A stretch of 64,000 nt of DNA from Yponomeuta sedellus (GCA_934045075.1 OW203738.1:744001-808000); one strand, 5' to 3'. Shown: positions 10,081 to 20,762, counted from the first letter of the stretch. Program-made: numbers and translations. The notes: generated by a model from the letters alone, not told the origin.

Positions 10081-10681
10081 GAATTAAGAACTTGAGAGTC
10101 TCCCTTAAGGAGAAATTCTCATACAAACGTACATACACGCAGTGTTTGTTGTTTACCAACAAACTTATTTGTGTGTGCATATATACAAATAAATACTTTA
10201 TCTATCTGTCTATCTAGCCAGCATTTAGTTCTGCAAAATGCGGCCATCATCTAGTGCCAAAACCTTTTAACTTCCCTTCCCACCATTCACCGAATTAAAC
10301 CGAATTCACAATTTGCAAACTAGGTCGTAACATCTAATCCACGTCTTCCCTCTAAGGGACCCCGGCTCCCGACTGCATCGCCCCAAGTTCGACTCCCTTT
10401 AGGCCCAGACCGAATGACGACTGTTGGTAACCACTGACTTGTTCCTGACACTCGCCGTTGAGAAACTTCTGAACTGCCAGCGATGCCCAAACTTTGCCCG
10501 CACTTTGTAACCGAGTCAATATTTGGCGGCTCAGGTACTTGATTGGAGTTTTCGAATTATTAGTGGGGCTTTTGTGAGGGCCTGTTTGATGTGACGGTAA
10601 AAGGTTTCATGCTGTAATGGAATGGAAACTGTAATGGATTTGTTGAAGAGCATTAGTATCCCTTCGTAGAGTTAGATTTGT

Positions 10682-10829
10682 ATATTAAATATTACACTAT
10701 TTTTATTTTTAATGCACTAACCCGTGCTAAGGAACAAATTTAAAAACCTATTTAGAGGCTAAAAATTTCACCCATTCCGGGATTCGAACCCGCAACCTCT
10801 GGCTATCCGTACCAGTAATATTAAATATT
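10682..10829 (-). repeat. SINE-A copy, 5'-truncated, long tail, with 12-bp TSD
   Basis: A minus-sense copy (10694-10817) runs from the long tail (reverse of TTAGTGCATTAAAAATAAA) to a truncation inside the anticodon arm. It is flanked by a perfect 12-bp duplication ATATTAAATATT (10682-10693 and 10818-10829). This establishes the true end of the long tail and a LINE-type insertion mechanism. Confidence 0.85.
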
Positions 10830-10863
10830 GCATGCAAAGTTATCTTTAATTGATGTCAAAGAT

Positions 10864-10990
10864 TGTAGACTTTTAATCGGATCTACTTACAGGTATTGTA
10901 ATATCGGAAGAGTCCGACCGAAGAGTCCCTGGTCGGACTCTTCCGATATAACAACACCCGTAAGTAGATCCGGACTAAAAGTCTACAAGA
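10864..10990. mobile_element. Palindromic element H, copy 1
   Basis: Two arms of about 57-60 bp (TGTAGACTTTTAATCGGATC... and inverse) meet at CGAAGAGTCCCTG. Flanks GATGTCAAAGAT and GATGTCATAGAT differ at one base of 12, suggesting a target-site duplication. A second, longer-armed copy lies at 21529-21668. The class is unknown. Confidence 0.65.
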
Positions 10991-10994
10991 TGTC

Positions 10995-12159
10995 ATAGAT
11001 GTTACTAGCTGTAACATACATACAACCCACAAATTCATTTTGTTATATTAATTGACCTGCGGCCTATTCTCAGCAAAATATTTATAAAAAATCATAAAAG
11101 TTGATTAAGCCGTTTCGGAGGACGTCGATGACAAACACGATTTTTTATAAATGAGATTAAATTTTACATTTAGACAAAGAATTAAATTAATGTAATTTTC
11201 CTCTGAAACTGTTGGGCTTTTATGTGAGTGCGTGAATTTTATTCTCACACCATTAACGCCTAGAAAGTAGATTACTTGTGCGCGCGTAGATTTGAAGCAG
11301 CAAATAATTGAAATCGATGCAGTTTTTGTTCTACAACGCATAACAGAGTCAAAGTGCTGTTTTGCTAATATGCCTATGTTTAACTATTGGGCTAAAAAAA
11401 GGAATAATACAAATCATCAGAACATCATCAGCCAACCGCTGCCCACTGTCAGAAATAGGTATTTTCCCCCTAATGCCATCTCTAATCTTATTATACATTG
11501 TTAAGGTTATGACATATTAGTTTGAATTAGACGTAAAATTTCAAGCATGGACTTCGTTGTCTGAATATAATACATAAACTAATCACTCAAAGTTCACACC
11601 AAAAAGCCAGTAGTAACGGTAGAGATTTCATACAAATGCGTAAATAAAACATTTGTAACAAATTCCGATAAATCGGAAAGATACGATTAGCAAACAGAGC
11701 GATGTAATTTTCCACAAACAAAATAAGTCATGTAGCGACTACATTTACACAAAACTACTTCGTAAATCAACAGCGCAACAAAAAACAAACTCAATCCGAT
11801 ACAAACGAAACGAGTCACCCTTATCGCCGGGAAGCATATCCATTTCTAAACCGCATTAATTCCCCTCAAAATACAGCTAGACAACACGGGCTAAGCCAGT
11901 GAACAGACACGAAATTCAACGTATAGCACGACCAAAAGCACGCCAAAGCGTTTAGTTAGCAATTCGAAACGTTTTGCTCGGGTTTGAACACGTAATTTCT
12001 AATTACCGCGGTATGCGGCATGCGCCGCGGGTGCAGGCGCGTGTTTCGGTCGTTGTGAAATATCGTGACGGGGCACGCGAACTGCACCAAGCCGGGCCGA
12101 TTTGTCACTTGGCCCCAAAGTGCTAACTAGGCAGGCTTGGTTGTTATAGAGCAGAAATC
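10995..12159. other. Spacer with a GC-rich block
   Basis: Mostly AT-rich, but about 11980-12130 is CpG- and GC-rich (GCGGCATGCGCCGCGGGTGC) with small inverted motifs. I see no frame with a known domain. A regulatory or CpG-rich conserved block is possible. Confidence 0.4.
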
Positions 12160-12215
12160 GCTAGACCTGAGTGGTCATGCGAGTTTAGTGCATGGATGGA
12201 TGACCGGTTTCAGCA
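12160..12215 (+). repeat. 5S-like fragment
   Basis: The stretch TTTAGTGCATGGATGGATGA followed by CCGG resembles the 5S rRNA internal control region (box C). It is a second 5S-like piece just upstream of the SINE-5S copy at 12301-12656. It is partial, with the rest unrecognised. Confidence 0.45.
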
Positions 12216-12300
12216 AATCTTAGAATATAGGAGAAGCAGTAAAAAACTGATCTGTAAGTTGGCTGGATGATTTTTTTAAAGTAATAAGGCCGCCTGAATT

Positions 12301-12656
12301 GCTCGTAGCCCCAGCTGCCGTAGATTTTAAACGATCACGAAGGTTAACCAACGCAGGGCGCGTTCAGTGCATGGATGGGTAAACCATCTATGACTAGCGC
12401 TAGCGGCATTTTTTAGAGTGGTTCCGTGCTTTGTAAGGCACGCTAAGCCGTTGGTGCCAGCTGCCGTCGATAGATGGCAGTCGTTAAGCCAAGTCTGAGG
12501 CCTACATAACTTCTGACAGTAAGGCCCGCCACTGTCTTAACAATCCTCCACCAACCTGGACTTGGCCTCCGTGTTGGAGTAGGTATGGTCTAATCTTCCG
12601 ACGATGCAGGAAGAGACCTCTGCCCCAGCAGTGGGGAGATACAAAAGAGTTTATAC
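12301..12656 (+). repeat. SINE-5S copy, 5S-like head well preserved
   Basis: The head reads CGATCACGAAGGTTAACCAA and GTTCAGTGCATGGATGGGT, closer to canonical insect 5S rRNA than other copies here. The body CCGTTGGTGCCAGCTGCCGT, ACTTCTGACAGTAAGGCCCG and the tail CCCAGCAGTGGGGAGATAC follow. It may belong to an older subfamily. Confidence 0.75.
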
Positions 12657-12879
12657 CGAGACTGAAAGAACTATCGACAACGGTGTAAAGAGGTTTGCAC
12701 CCTCACAAAGTGTTACTATTGAACCCAAAAAATCACCCTCGTGAAACTCAATCATTAACATTGTTAACAAAGGCGACATTCCAAGCGCATTGTTGCCTTA
12801 ATAATTGACTGTTAGAACATTGTTAAGGACATGATTGTTAACTTGTAGCAAACACGCATTTAATGTGACTTGGGCGATG

Positions 12880-13640
12880 TTATCTGCACACGGCTATGTT
12901 ACCTACTACAACAAGTACAGTGACCAGATCGAATCAGTACAGCGTAAGTTCCTTCGTACTGTAAATTACAAATGCTACCATAAACGCTTATCGTATATTA
13001 ATTTACTTGATAAATTTTCCTTAATATCGTTAATGGGTAGAAGGTTTCTCCTGGACTCCATGATTTTCTATAATCTTTGCAATAATAGATTTGATACCAA
13101 TTCGCTAGTTAACCAAATATCGTACCGAGTTCCGAGTGGTTCGCAGCGGATTCGTGAGGGCTACCCCCGCCGCTTGTTCCTAACTAAGAGGTGTAGAACT
13201 AACGCTGGTGAGCGAGCACCACTGTATAGGCTAATGCACAATTATAATGAGTATTTGCATCACATTGATTTGTTTATGTTATCCCCGGGCTTATTTAGGA
13301 AATCTGTAACTCATGTTGCATCTACCATTCTGTGATTTTACATGATGGATGTGATTTGTCTTTGGAGTGTAGTTTTTAGTGTAGAGTGAGTTGTTTTTAT
13401 ATTTTTTCTGCTTTGTGTTTATCTAGTTTAGAAAAGAGCTTAACATGATTGATATTCATGTTACTTGTTAGTTATCTACACATGCATTTCTCACACTGTG
13501 CCTATGGTATTCAAATACTTTTATATTGTAAACTGTAGAAAACGCTGCTGGTTATAAATGTAACTAACCGTAATACTAACTTTAAGCAAATGTTTTTTGT
13601 ACAACTGTTTGTTTTCTCTAATAAAATAAAATATGTTCTT
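12880..13640 (+). pseudogene. Non-LTR retrotransposon reverse transcriptase, C-terminal remnant and 3' UTR
   Basis: An open frame to the stop at 13333-13335 encodes about 150 residues that resemble the C-terminal region of LINE reverse transcriptases (YYNKYSDQIESVQRKFLR, GERAPLYRLMHNYNEY). The catalytic palm and endonuclease are absent, so this is a 5'-truncated copy. The apparent initiation at 12835 is an artefact of chance frame extension. A 3' UTR of about 300 bp follows, with AATAAA at 13620-13625. A Jockey/CR1-type parent is possible; I cannot name the clade. Confidence 0.75.
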
Positions 13641-13791
13641 ATACGGTAGCTTTTCACCACGCTTAATGTACATTACGTATCTCACTTATAAAGTCTGTTA
13701 GCTTTTAGAATATACTCGTACCTCGGCTACTATCGGCTAGAAACGTTATTTATTGTTGTTATTGTTATTATACTGTATTGTTATTTATAAC

Positions 13792-14178
13792 TTTACATAA
13801 CTAAAAACCTGTTTAGAGGCTAAAAATTCCATCCATGCCGGAATTCGAACCCGCGACCTCTGGCTATCCGTGCCAGCGCTCTATCCAACTGAGCTAATGG
13901 GCGACTCACCGGCATCAGTGAAATTTCGAACCTCTTTACACTATTCTCTGTATTACGTACAGGCTGCGACATCTGGCTGAAGTCGATTGCATCACTTACA
14001 GCCCCGACTACCTACTTTGCAGTTAGGTTTTTACATCACGCTGATATTGATATCGCTGTATCCACATGATTATACTATTTTTATTTTGGTGGAATTTTTA
14101 GCCTCTAAATAGGTTTTTAAAATTGTCCTTAGCACGGGTTAGTGCATTAAAAATAAAAATAGTATATTTACATAACTA
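13792..14178 (+). mobile_element. SINE-A inverted dimer with perfect 12-bp TSD
   Basis: The insertion 13804-14166 is bounded by TTTACATAACTA (13792-13803 and 14167-14178). The left part is minus sense: it starts at the short end (AAAACCTGTTTAGAGGC), passes through the tRNA-like core and the long 5' block, and reaches the reversed tail TATACTATTTTTATTTT. The right part is plus sense from GGTGGAATTTTTAGCC to the long tail. The source RNA therefore had tail sequence both upstream of the 5' block and at the 3' end. Confidence 0.85.
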
Positions 14179-15017
14179 TTCGAAATAGTGATAACAAGTT
14201 TTATTTCTTTCGGCGAAAACCGAAGCCTACTCTACAGCCCGAGGTATATTCTAAAAGCTAACAGATTGTATGTGATTTGTGAAATAATAGCCAAATAGAT
14301 TGCGAGTTCGGTCACCTGCAAATATTGGCGCTCAAGCACAATCAACCATGACGTAATTATGTCTAAATCAGACTTCATTTGTTTCAAAACAAGCTGAAAC
14401 ATCGGCCTGATCGATTTGCTGATGATGTAGGCATGCGGGCGGCCGCTTAAGGGGAAGCGCTTGAACCAATTTGGACCTCGTATCGGTTTGAGCCTTGAGG
14501 TGCGGATAACGCACGTAACGAAGATTGAGTGTTTTTAAGGCGAATTTTCTACAGCGATGTGATTCATTTAGTTATATGTAAATAGCCTTGTGTATATTTG
14601 AAGGTATACATTTCAGTAGTTTTTTAGGATCAACCTTGAAATAGCGAAATAATATCAGTTGTTCTACACGTGTATTATTTTTAATTTAGTTCGGAACTGT
14701 TTGGCCGTTGCTTGAGTGTCCTAATTTATTTATTTTACTTTCTTAGGCAGGCTTACAGCAGCAGCGTACACTGGTTATAATTAATTAACTAATAACTATG
14801 AACAATATTTGTAACATGGTTTTGAAACGTTACTTTGTTGACAGCTGTCACTCGCCTGTGAAAATTCTCTTGACTATACAAGTCATTCATCCATCCTTTG
14901 TGCTTTGCTCTGTGTAGCCTAGCTAATTTTGCTACTAAATAAAAGTAATATTAAAACAACAGTTTTTATTTAAATATCGGTAAAAATACCACACAAACTA
15001 AAAATAAGGCAATTAAC
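14179..15017. other. Spacer
   Basis: AT-rich sequence with a TTTATTTATTTTACTTTCTT-like LINE-tail tract near 14726. No gene motif or family match beyond that. Confidence 0.45.
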
Positions 15018-15146
15018 ACGCTGGGGCCCGGATGCCCAGCGTGGGGATTATAGGCATTACCCCCTATGATAGGATAACGTGAAGCTTTATAGGGGCGAGC
15101 TATATCCAGCAGTGGACTAGTATGGCCTGACGACGACGACGACGGT
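15018..15146 (+). repeat. LINE 3' end (family D variant)
   Basis: The block GCCCAGCGTGGGGATTATAG, CTATGATAGGATAACGTG, CTATATCCAGCAGTGGACTA ends in GACGACGACGACGG. It is the plus-sense equivalent of the reverse copies at 16578 and 20390. No coding part is retained. Confidence 0.7.
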
Positions 15147-15221
15147 TGCCATTAACGGTTGTTCAGAGTTTACCAATTAATTATGAGATAAACGAGAATT
15201 AATAAAAGTATTTAGTTTAAA

Positions 15222-15265
15222 GAGACTTGTGCCCCAGCAGTGGGGACATACAAAGGGTTTATATC
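15222..15265 (+). repeat. SINE-5S tail fragment
   Basis: GTGCCCCAGCAGTGGGGACA followed by TACAAAGGGTTTATATC is the terminal part of SINE-5S. The rest is absent. Confidence 0.6.
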
Positions 15266-16261
15266 AAATGAAAGTATTTTGTACTAATTTCGATGTTCAC
15301 AACACATAGGCCATCAGCGTCGCTATATTGACACAAATGACAGAATTACCATGAAAATTGGCCCGCATTGTTTCCCCTTAACGTCCCCGCTGCGCAGGGC
15401 TATTGGCCATCTCTGTAAATTAATTTCACGTGCGACGTGACAGCGTCCCGCTCTGCATAAATAATGCGTGACGCGGACACTGAGGCCGTGCACGATCAAA
15501 CTTTATTGACAATAACTGGAGGCGTGTACTTGTATCAAACCATGTATTGTTTTTAATATTATTTGGGATAAGATGGTCAGAGTGGAGTTTTCGATGCCTT
15601 TTTCTTCACTATAGACTTGAATACGAATGTAGCGGCTAACATTGTATATTGACATTCAATCAAAATAATATTACAAACTATTACACTTTTGATATTTTAT
15701 TTCATGGTTAGTTTAGATTAAGCACAAAAAAAAATTTTTACTGATAAGCTAGACTTAAGAAGGCGATCAAGATTAAACTTTGGCTGCTTAAGGAAATCAA
15801 CCTACATAGTAACTTCTTTTAAAATATTTCATATTTCAACAGAACACTGCAGTTCATGACGTGTTTCAGAGATGTTCTATAAAACAAATACTTTTTACTA
15901 AAAAAATCTCAAATTTAAAAAAGATATCAGTTGTTTCATGAATGGGTAAAACATTAACATAATACAAATTAATTATTATTTCATGCATGTATTTATTGAA
16001 GTTCACTTTGGGGAAATTGTAATCAAAACTTGGTAATTTAATAAGAGGTTATAAGTAATTCTACAGTTTTTCTGAAACACCTTATAAATTCGTTACTTAG
16101 TGGCGTATTTTTTTTTGTACAATTTTTTATTACAAAGGTTATAAAGTGATATATGTTTTTTCCCTTTATCCCCTTTCATTTATTTCTTAATTAATTCTGT
16201 ATTTACTATAAATTTAGTGACTTCGCTAGATTTAAATAACATACACCGTTTCTTAGATAGA
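15266..16261. other. Spacer with a GC-richer block
   Basis: About 15340-15515 is GC-richer (CGTGCGACGTGACAGCGTCC) than its AT-rich surroundings. No frame with known domains is present. The remainder is AT-rich and featureless. Confidence 0.4.
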
Positions 16262-16372
16262 ATATAAGATAAGATAAGAATATTTTTTATTGTACACCAG
16301 GAAAAAACAAACAAGAAATTACAAAGAAACAGTTCAACGGGCGGCCCTATAGCTTAGAGCAATTTCTTCCAG
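16262..16372 (-). repeat. LINE 3' end (family F), reverse
   Basis: The reverse of GTACAATAAAAAATATTCTT with a reversed GTCTGGAAGAAATTGCTC block and a degenerate GGGCCGCC marks a 5'-truncated family F tail. Confidence 0.6.
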
Positions 16373-16577
16373 ACAATCTACGAATAATAAGCTCAATTAT
16401 CATCCCATCCACCATCCCCGATTTGCGATTTCCAGTGCGTTCCAACACCTCAGATATTCCGGTATATTCGCAATGTTTCTCTTTACTAATGGATTATTTT
16501 ACAATAGAAATTGTGAAGACAGTAATGAAAGTGGCAATACCAATCGCTAACGGTGAAGGAAACCTTAGTGTCCTCTT

Positions 16578-16745
16578 CTTCTTCTTCAGGCTATATTAGT
16601 TCACTGCTGGACATAGCCCTCCCCTAATGAGCGCCAAAGCGCAAGGTTGTGCCATCATTGGGGGGTAGTGCCCATAATCCGCACGCTGGGCATGCGGGTT
16701 GGGGATCGCAGTTTGGTGGAATTGTACTGTAGGGGGCGCTGCTGC
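16578..16745 (-). repeat. LINE 3' end (family D), reverse
   Basis: The plus strand reads TCAGGCTATATTAGTTCACT, GCTGGACATAGCCCTCCCC and CGCACGCTGGGCATGCGGG, the reverse of the family D 3' UTR. It joins a SINE-C-like block on its right. Confidence 0.65.
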
Positions 16746-16905
16746 CCACCCCCTGGTTTGTGTCCCTTAGTCGTCCCTGAGTGTCTGTGACCTCAGCGCT
16801 TCGAATTGCCAATCCGAGGAGGGCACTCGGGGTGATTAACCTCATCCTCTCTCCCTGAGAGAAGGCATGTGCCCTCTAGTGGGACTTATGTAGGCTTATA
16901 AAAAA
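16746..16905 (+). repeat. SINE-C 3' half
   Basis: CCTCAGCGCTTCGAATTGCC, a degenerate GGTGGGCAC block, GAGAGAAGGCATGTGCCCTC and AGTGGGACTTATGTAGGC form the distal part of SINE-C. It directly abuts the reversed LINE 3' end on its left. Confidence 0.6.
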
Positions 16906-17068
16906 AACCTCTGCACTAAGCGCTGTTCATCATCCTTTATTATGTTTATAGCCAAAGTGTGGAACACTATGCCAGCGTCCATTTTCCCGACCGCTAAAAA
17001 CCTGAACATCTTGAAGATGCTTGTGAACAGGCTTTTACACCAGAAGGTGTATCTGTTTATTATCTAAG

Positions 17069-17283
17069 TACCCTCAATAATTATAGTCTTTTTATTTAAA
17101 TGCACTAACCGGTGCTATGGACAATTTTTAAAAACCTATTTTGAGGCTAAAAAATCCACCCATGCCGGGACTCGAACCCGCGACCTCTGGCTCTGGCACG
17201 GTTAACCAGAGGTCGCGGGTACCAGTCCCGCCATGGGTGGACTTTTAAGCCTCTAAATAGGTTTTTAAAAATACCCTCAATAA
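17069..17283 (-). mobile_element. SINE-A inverted dimer with perfect 12-bp TSD
   Basis: The unit 17081-17271 lies between TACCCTCAATAA at 17069-17080 and 17272-17283. The left part is minus sense from the long tail to inside the tRNA core. The right part is plus sense from CTGGCACGGTTAACCAG to the short end GGTTTTTAAAA. Both outer ends are 3' ends of the same family, one long and one short. Confidence 0.85.
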
Positions 17284-17951
17284 ACCAGTGTTTGACTAGC
17301 AGCCCGTGTTTCATTACATGGTGGTGACAGCGATGGGATCTAAGCCCTCGCATCTGACGAGACTGGTGGTTCAAACCAGCAAACGAGCTGACTCGGTCCG
17401 TCCTACACTTCATCTTTACCCGCGGGCTAAATAGAGGTTAGAAGCAATTCCATTCCTTTTAAAAAAATTGACAGTATTATGATCCCTGTAGAGGACAGTG
17501 TGTAAGATACAAGTTGTCCGGGGATGTAACCCCATATATACCCTCTAGAGTATTCAATGGCTCGGGCGATCCGAGCGATACACTCAATAAAATAATTGAT
17601 GTGCGCATGCCTGTACACTACTCGGTCACGTTACGGGTGTCTTTACAGTGAAAAGGTATAGTTTGGCTTACTTTCGACTGTACGCTGTATATAAATGGAT
17701 AATCGCGCGTGGAAAAGTGGATCAGTCCATGGGTAGATTGATTGAAATTAAAAACGCTTTGTAGTAAAACATGGTTACAATGATGGTTAAAAGCTCCATA
17801 CTAGGGTACCTCGTGCTGTGCGTAGCCAGGGTACTTCCTAGTTAAAAAATATGTGAAGTATCTTGTTTTTGTTTTCTAGGTAAACTTAATTTAAGTAATG
17901 TGTTAGGTAGTCGTAACTTAGTTTTAAAGTGAGAAGAGTAAGTCTGCCAAC
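17284..17951. other. Spacer
   Basis: No recognised repeat. A segment near 17310-17400 is of mixed composition with a short frame lacking known motifs. Confidence 0.4.
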
Positions 17952-18095
17952 AAACTATCATTTATTTAAAAAACCTATTTAGAGGCTAAAAATTTCACCC
18001 ATGCCGGGATTTTTAGCCTCTAAATAGGTTTTTTAAATTTGTTCCTTAGCACGGGTTAGTGCATTAAAAATAAAAATAGTGTAAACTATCATTTA
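17952..18095 (+). mobile_element. SINE-A minimal inverted dimer with perfect 13-bp TSD
   Basis: The unit 17965-18082 is flanked by AAACTATCATTTA (17952-17964 and 18083-18095). The left arm has only about 40 bp in minus sense (AAAACCTATTTAGAGGC to GCCGGG). The right arm is plus sense from ATTTTTAGCCTC to the long tail. The tRNA core is almost gone, so this is nearly a pure fold-back of the 3' motif. Confidence 0.85.
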
Positions 18096-18165
18096 GTTTG
18101 GCGGAAACGATTGTTTGTTAAAGTTGCATATACCTTTTATAGAATAAACTTTTTTTTATTATTCA

Positions 18166-18324
18166 AACCTATTTGGAGGTAAAAATTACATCCATGCCGG
18201 GACTCGAACCCGCGACCTCTGGCCAACCGTGGCAGCGTTCTCCCAACTGATCTAATGGGCGACTAACCGGCATCAGTGAAATTTCGAACCCCTTTACAAT
18301 ACTCTCTGTATTACGTACAGGCAG
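18166..18324 (-). repeat. SINE-A copy, short 3' end
   Basis: A minus-sense single copy from the short end (AAACCTATTTGGAGG) to CTGCCTGTACGTAATACAG. The tRNA core has several substitutions (GGCCAACCGTGGCAGCG in plus sense). Confidence 0.8.
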
Positions 18325-18369
18325 TATTAGTATTAGTTTTGTAATAATAATTCGAAACCAAATTTTACT

Positions 18370-18520
18370 AAAGGTGAAGGAAAACTTCGTGAGGCATCCT
18401 GAATGTTTGAGGTGGTTAAATCTAAAATACCTCAGCGCTTGAAATTTCCGCGGTGGGCACGCATGTTAATAAAGCCCATACTCTCCCACTCTTCAAGTGA
18501 GACGTGTATAGGCTATATAA
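18370..18520 (+). repeat. SINE-C copy without head
   Basis: GGTGAAGGAAAACTTCGTGA, ACCTCAGCGCTTGAAATT, CGGTGGGCACGCATG, then a shortened CTCTTCAAGTGAGACGTGTA tail. There is no tRNA head. Confidence 0.65.
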
Positions 18521-19775
18521 AAAGTACTATAAGTAGGTAACATTACTTACAGTACTACACATCATAAAAGTCCCTTCGGTAATCTACGTTCGCGCAGACT
18601 AGGAAGAAGTGTAACGAAAGTACCCGAAGCTATAAGTACATTCAACATGATCTTTAACCGATACGGTTAAGGTGCAGAATTGATTGCCGCAGTAGCGCTA
18701 CCTATTTCGCTCACGCTAATATTGCCAAACTAATCACCTGCATCGATGACGTTGAATCAACCAATAGCAACAAAGGCGCGCGGCCTGCCATAAAATGAAT
18801 CTATCTGATTGGTTGATCAACTTGCCGCACATCCAAAGTTTGGTCATGTGCGCAGGTACATCCGCGAGACTTTATTCTTGTGTAACACTGTACCACAGTT
18901 TTTATCTGACTTTTATCTTACTGATTGGCCGTGTTACTTGAGACAATTATTTCCTCAGCTTAGTTAAAATGCTCAAAAATATTAAGGTGTGCACCCATTC
19001 TGTTCGCTTCACTCCTTCTATCGGAAAATTGAAATGAAAAATGCCGAAAGCAATATTTCAACAATTCATTTCTTGTTTTCAAATGTATATAGATATAGAA
19101 CAATTTAATCTACATGAAAAAGGAAATTACAAGGATATTTCTTGACCTTAAAGTATCGACTGCTGCCTTATCACTTAAACGTAACATCTATCAGACACCT
19201 CTTCCAAGCATTGTCTTTAATGCCACCAAAATCACTGACACAAATTAAATCATTGAATCGTCAATGTCATTTTTAACTTCCAAATGTATTGATTACTCAA
19301 CACAATCATCATCTAAATATCCATATACATCATTTAGCCGTTTACTACACCAGACATCTTTGTCTTCCAAATAATCCTTGATTTAATCAACTTTCATACT
19401 CTGAACTCAATTTGAACCTTACCTTACCTTCCCCAGTAGCCCTGAGAGATACACGTCATTTAGTCTTCAAACAAAACAAAAGATATGAGGTGCACCGTGT
19501 TTGCACAGCAAGTTGTGGGCTTTAATAACTGTACTGTAGCCGCGCCAACCGACCTGCATTGGTGACCTGTTCCTTCACACATCCAGCTGGACAAGTAAGT
19601 CACACACTTGTCCACACACGAGACTTCGCAAACAATCCAACTTGAGTCAGCGACCGAGTGAACTTAAGAGTATGTTTCTGCTTCTATAACTATAGATTTA
19701 AAGGTGTGTCTTCTGCTAGTATGGGAGAGAATAATACATTTTCCATGCGTAAAACATTTTCGGTACTTGATAAAT
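18521..19775. other. Long unannotated spacer
   Basis: About 1.25 kb without recognised repeats, RNA genes or domain-bearing frames. The composition is unexceptional. Confidence 0.45.
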
Positions 19776-20212
19776 AAGTATCAAATATTATACTATTTTT
19801 AAATGCACTAACCCGTGCTAAGGACAAATTTAAAAACCTATTTAGAGGCTAAAAATTTCACCCATGCCGGGATTCGAAACCGCAACCTCTGGCTATCCGT
19901 GCCAGCGCTCTACCAATTGAGCCAATGGGCGACTCACCGGCATCAGTGAAGTAGGCAGTCGGGGCTGTAAGTGATGCAATTTGCTTAAGCCAGATGTCGC
20001 TGCCTGTACGTAATACAGAGAATAGTGTAAACAGGTTCGAAATTTCACTGATGCCGGTGAGTCGCCCATTGGCTCAATTGGTAGAGCGCTGGCACGGATA
20101 GCCAGAGGTTGCGGGTTCGAATCCCGGCATGGGTGAAATTTTTAGCCTCTAAATAGGTTTTTAAAGTAACGAAATTTTTAGCCTCTAAATAGGTTTTTAA
20201 AGTATCAAATAT
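19776..20212 (-). mobile_element. SINE-A inverted dimer with perfect 13-bp TSD
   Basis: The unit 19789-20199 is bounded by AAGTATCAAATAT (19776-19788 and 20200-20212). The left part is minus sense from the long tail to CATCAGTGAA. The right part is plus sense from the 5' block (GTAGGCAGTCGGGGCTG) through a complete tRNA-like core to the short end. A 30-bp 3' motif is tandemly repeated at the right edge (20136-20165 and 20171-20199). The two arms overlap over the whole tRNA core. Confidence 0.85.
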
Positions 20213-20306
20213 ACTCGTATTTATTGTAAAACTAACAGTTAGGACGTTTATTAGGTAATAATGTTGTTTTTATAGTGAATTTTGAACTCTGACTTTTGCC
20301 TTTGAT

Positions 20307-20720
20307 TTTTTTTATCTAGCCCATATACCACAGCAGGTCACATGCCTTCTCTCAGAGAGAGAGTATGGTCTTAATTGCCACGCGTGCCCGGCGTCAGGCT
20401 ATACTAGTCCACTGCTGGACATAGCCCTCCCTTAAAGAGCGCAACGTCGTGCTATCATAGTGGGTAATGCCCATAATCCCCACGCTGGGCATGCGGGTTG
20501 GGGATCGCAGTTCGGTGGAATTGTACTGCAAGGGGCGCTGCTGCCCACCCGGTTTGTGTCCCTTAGTCGCCTTTTACGACACGTGCGGGAAGAATTGGGT
20601 TGGTGCTATTCTCTAGGCCGACACCACACAGCACGCGTGCCCATCGATGGCGATTTCAAGCGTTGAGGTACTCGCATTTGAACACTTCAAACACTCAGAT
20701 TTCCTCAAGATTTTGCATAC
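20307..20720 (-). repeat. SINE-C copy split by a nested LINE end
   Basis: The SINE-C tail and middle (20307-20389) and the remainder (20632-20720; GGCGATTTCAAGCGTTGAGG, TTTCCTCAAGATTTTGC) are in the same minus orientation. They are separated by a family D insertion. Joining the two pieces across the 11-bp duplication restores normal SINE-C order. Confidence 0.75.
20379..20642 (-). mobile_element. LINE 3' end (family D) nested in SINE-C, 11-bp TSD
   Basis: The insert 20390-20631 lies between CACGCGTGCCC repeats (20379-20389 and 20632-20642). In minus sense it holds TGTCGTAAAAGGCGACTAAG, CAGTACAATTCCACCGAAC, CCCAGCGTGGGGATTATGG and the end GGACTAGTATAGCCTGACGC. It is a 5'-truncated insertion. 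Confidence 0.8.
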
Positions 20721-20743
20721 GCGCGGTATTTAAGCCTGTAAGA

Positions 20744-20762
20744 GCTCTCTCTCTCTCTCTCT
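20744..20762. repeat. CT microsatellite
   Basis: A short run of CT dinucleotides. Confidence 0.8.

Noticed and set aside
12835..13335. 166-residue open frame as a host gene
   Set aside because: Its sequence matches LINE reverse transcriptase C-termini and is followed by a LINE-like 3' UTR; the first 15 residues are chance extension.
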